Assembly: GCA_017987575.1 (NCBI GenBank)
Contig: JAGNTK010000009.1
Location: 1-40,331 of the forward strand
Source: Novosphingobium sp.
GTDB taxonomy: Bacteria; Pseudomonadota; Alphaproteobacteria; Sphingomonadales; Sphingomonadaceae
Reading direction: 5' to 3'
DNA length: 40,331 nt
Part shown: in pieces, positions 39,330 to 40,331 of the stretch
Numbering within the stretch: position 1 is the stretch's first letter
How the letters are laid out: each line of letters opens with the position of its first letter
The notes under the pieces: model-generated
Seen by the model: the letters and a program-made list of their open reading frames with translations, nothing else
The model's database searches: none
What the model was told of the DNA's origin: nothing
Program-made: the position numbers and the translations under genes

Positions 39330-39783
39330 CGTTCCCGTTCGCGTAAAACTCCTGCCCCACGGCGAAGGTTTGGACCTGCCGGTCTATGCCACCGCCGGTG
39401 CTGCCGGGATGGATGTTGTTTCAGCTGAAGACGTGACGATTGCGCCCGGTGCGCGCCATGCGGTTGCCACCGGCTTAGCCATGGCAATTCCTGCTGGTTT
39501 TGAGATTCAAGTCCGCCCGCGCTCGGGTCTGGCGCTCAAGCACGGGATTTCCGTGCCCAACGCCCCCGGCACGATCGACAGCGACTATCGCGGCGAGCTC
39601 AAGGTTATCCTGATCAACCATGGCGCCGATCCGTTCGCGATTGCGCGCGGTGACCGGGTGGCGCAGCTGGTGTTGGCGCCCGTTACCCGTGCTACCTGGC
39701 TGGTGGCCGATGAGCTGGACGAAACTGCGCGCGGCGAAGGCGGGTTCGGTTCGACCGGCGGGGTTGTTGCGCTGGGGAGCTGA
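39313..39783 (+). CDS. dut: dUTP diphosphatase
   Basis: Dut hydrolyses dUTP to dUMP, keeping uracil out of DNA and feeding thymidylate synthesis. The 156-residue trimeric-type enzyme shows all five motifs: [49 protein letters not shown] and [12 protein letters not shown] 39313 overlaps the end of coaBC by 17 bases and has GAGG at good spacing, so the genes are co-translated. The coaBC-dut pair is conserved in many proteobacteria. Confidence 0.97.
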   Translation: MHSPNDVPVRVKLLPHGEGLDLPVYATAGAAGMDVVSAEDVTIAPGARHAVATGLAMAIPAGFEIQVRPRSGLALKHGISVPNAPGTIDSDYRGELKVILINHGADPFAIARGDRVAQLVLAPVTRATWLVADELDETARGEGGFGSTGGVVALGS

Positions 39784-39790
39784 GCCGCAC

Positions 39791-39827
39791 GCAAAAAAGC
39801 GGGCCCGTTGCCGGACCCGCTTTTTGC
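39791..39827. terminator. Bidirectional terminator between dut and the convergent DUF4136-like gene
   Basis: AAAAAGCGGG and CCCGCTTTTT pair around an inner GC-rich loop. A and T runs on either flank allow function on both strands. It lies eight bases after the dut stop and 17 bases beyond the stop of the minus-strand gene. Confidence 0.85.
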
Positions 39828-39844
39828 AATCCGGTCAGGCCGGG

Positions 39845-40331
39845 TCAGTTCTTCTTCTTCTCCGGCGCCACCGAAATCCGCACCGTTTCACCCGAATTGC
39901 CGGGGAAGCCGGTGAACATCGCTTCGACAAGATTGGGCACCAGATAGCCCAGCCGGTTGGAAGTGCTGGCGGCTTCGGCCTGGCCTTCGAACAGGCGGGT
40001 GCCATCGACGCGGCGGTCGATCTTCAGGCTGACCGCGCTGATATAGACGGTGTAGTTTTCATACCCCTGATTGAACCAAGGGTCGTTCCAGCCATAGCCC
40101 CAGACGCCGCGCGGATGGAACGGACTGTAATAGCCGCGCCGACCACCATAGCCCCAGCGCGGATAGCCATACCAGCTCGACCAAAAGGGATCTGCATATC
40201 CGTTTGAGCGCACCTGATTACGGCCCTTGTCCACACCGTAGTCAAATCGCACAACCAGATCGGCTGTGGCCGGATCAGTCGCGCGGACATAGCCGAGGCT
40301 ATTCATCTTGGCATCGACCAGCGAAGCATAT
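39845..40331 (-). CDS. DUF4136-like protein, N-terminus beyond the window
   Basis: The reading frame is open to the window edge (YASLVDAKMNSLGYVRATDP), so the N-terminus and any signal peptide lie outside. The visible part, about 161 residues, has a Tyr/Gly/Trp-rich stretch (SSWYGYPRWGYGGRRGYYSP), then YISAVSLKIDRRVDGTRLFE and the C-terminal FTGFPGNSGETVRISV. That ending matches the two genes at 24746 and 25523, which marks a third family member. The aromatic-Gly region is typical of DUF4136 envelope proteins. The Met inside this segment is not the start, because conserved-looking sequence precedes it. Confidence 0.8.
   Translation of the reverse strand, partial: YASLVDAKMNSLGYVRATDPATADLVVRFDYGVDKGRNQVRSNGYADPFWSSWYGYPRWGYGGRRGYYSPFHPRGVWGYGWNDPWFNQGYENYTVYISAVSLKIDRRVDGTRLFEGQAEAASTSNRLGYLVPNLVEAMFTGFPGNSGETVRISVAPEKKKN

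Overview
The window is GC-rich, densely packed chromosome from an alphaproteobacterium, most likely a sphingomonad (order Sphingomonadales, families Sphingomonadaceae or Erythrobacteraceae). The evidence is the rpsT-dnaA neighbourhood, the 41-residue cysteine-free bL36, a CC_3452-type secreted protein, UPF0262, the protein signatures, and palindromic intergenic repeats of a kind I associate with this group. I see no prophage, transposase, CRISPR array, rRNA or tRNA. The DNA is almost all core and housekeeping with a few small accessory islands.

Layout. 1-2.6 kb: rpsT, dnaA and a small unknown gene. 2.6-5.0 kb (minus): an acyl-CoA ligase and short-chain dehydrogenase operon. 5.1-9.3 kb: a ThiF/MoeB-type E1-like enzyme, a convergent sirtuin, then dapB, a Ste24-like M48 protease and nth in a stop/start-overlapping run. 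9.3-14.5 kb: a dicarboxylate/glutamate symporter, dapE, a cupin, a GST plus S1/P1 nuclease pair and a VOC protein. 14.5-17.7 kb (minus): the classic rpmH-rnpA-yidD-yidC-engB operon, here far from dnaA. 17.8-23.4 kb: a periplasmic ClpP-fold-like protein, comM, an orphan gene, a divergent HxlR regulator and small secreted protein, a HAD phosphatase and rpmJ. 23.6-27.5 kb: galE, two related secreted DUF4136-like proteins, a cytosolic M14 carboxypeptidase and a SemiSWEET transporter. 27.5-30.2 kb (minus): a tightly coupled operon UPF0262 - GH25-like - cdd - ldcA. 30.5-36 kb: dnaB, rpoZ, a small secreted protein, a DUF3667 membrane protein and ftsH. 36-40.3 kb: a polytopic membrane protein, a DUF4345-like protein, coaBC-dut, and a third DUF4136-like gene cut by the window edge.

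How the genes work together. Replication is represented by dnaA, dnaB and dut, and repair by nth. Translation and membrane-protein biogenesis are represented by rpsT, rpmH, rnpA, yidD, yidC, engB, rpmJ and ftsH. The lysine/diaminopimelate pathway has dapB and dapE. Cell-wall recycling is suggested by ldcA and the GH25-like gene.

The main structure that genes do not explain is a set of long inverted repeats in intergenic gaps: CTTCGACARGCTCAG-type at 6631 and 10756, GAGGCGCAGAG-type at 18599, CACGAAGACACGAAG-type at 22418 and 30230, and a CCCTTCCCC-type at 23510. Two of them share a 14-nt core. Other points worth a look are a GH25-like protein with altered catalytic acids, a CoaBC with a roughly 130-residue acidic linker, a matched promoter pair for rpmH and rpmJ, and the three DUF4136-like paralogues. 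I did not find a convincing new multi-gene defence or metabolic system.
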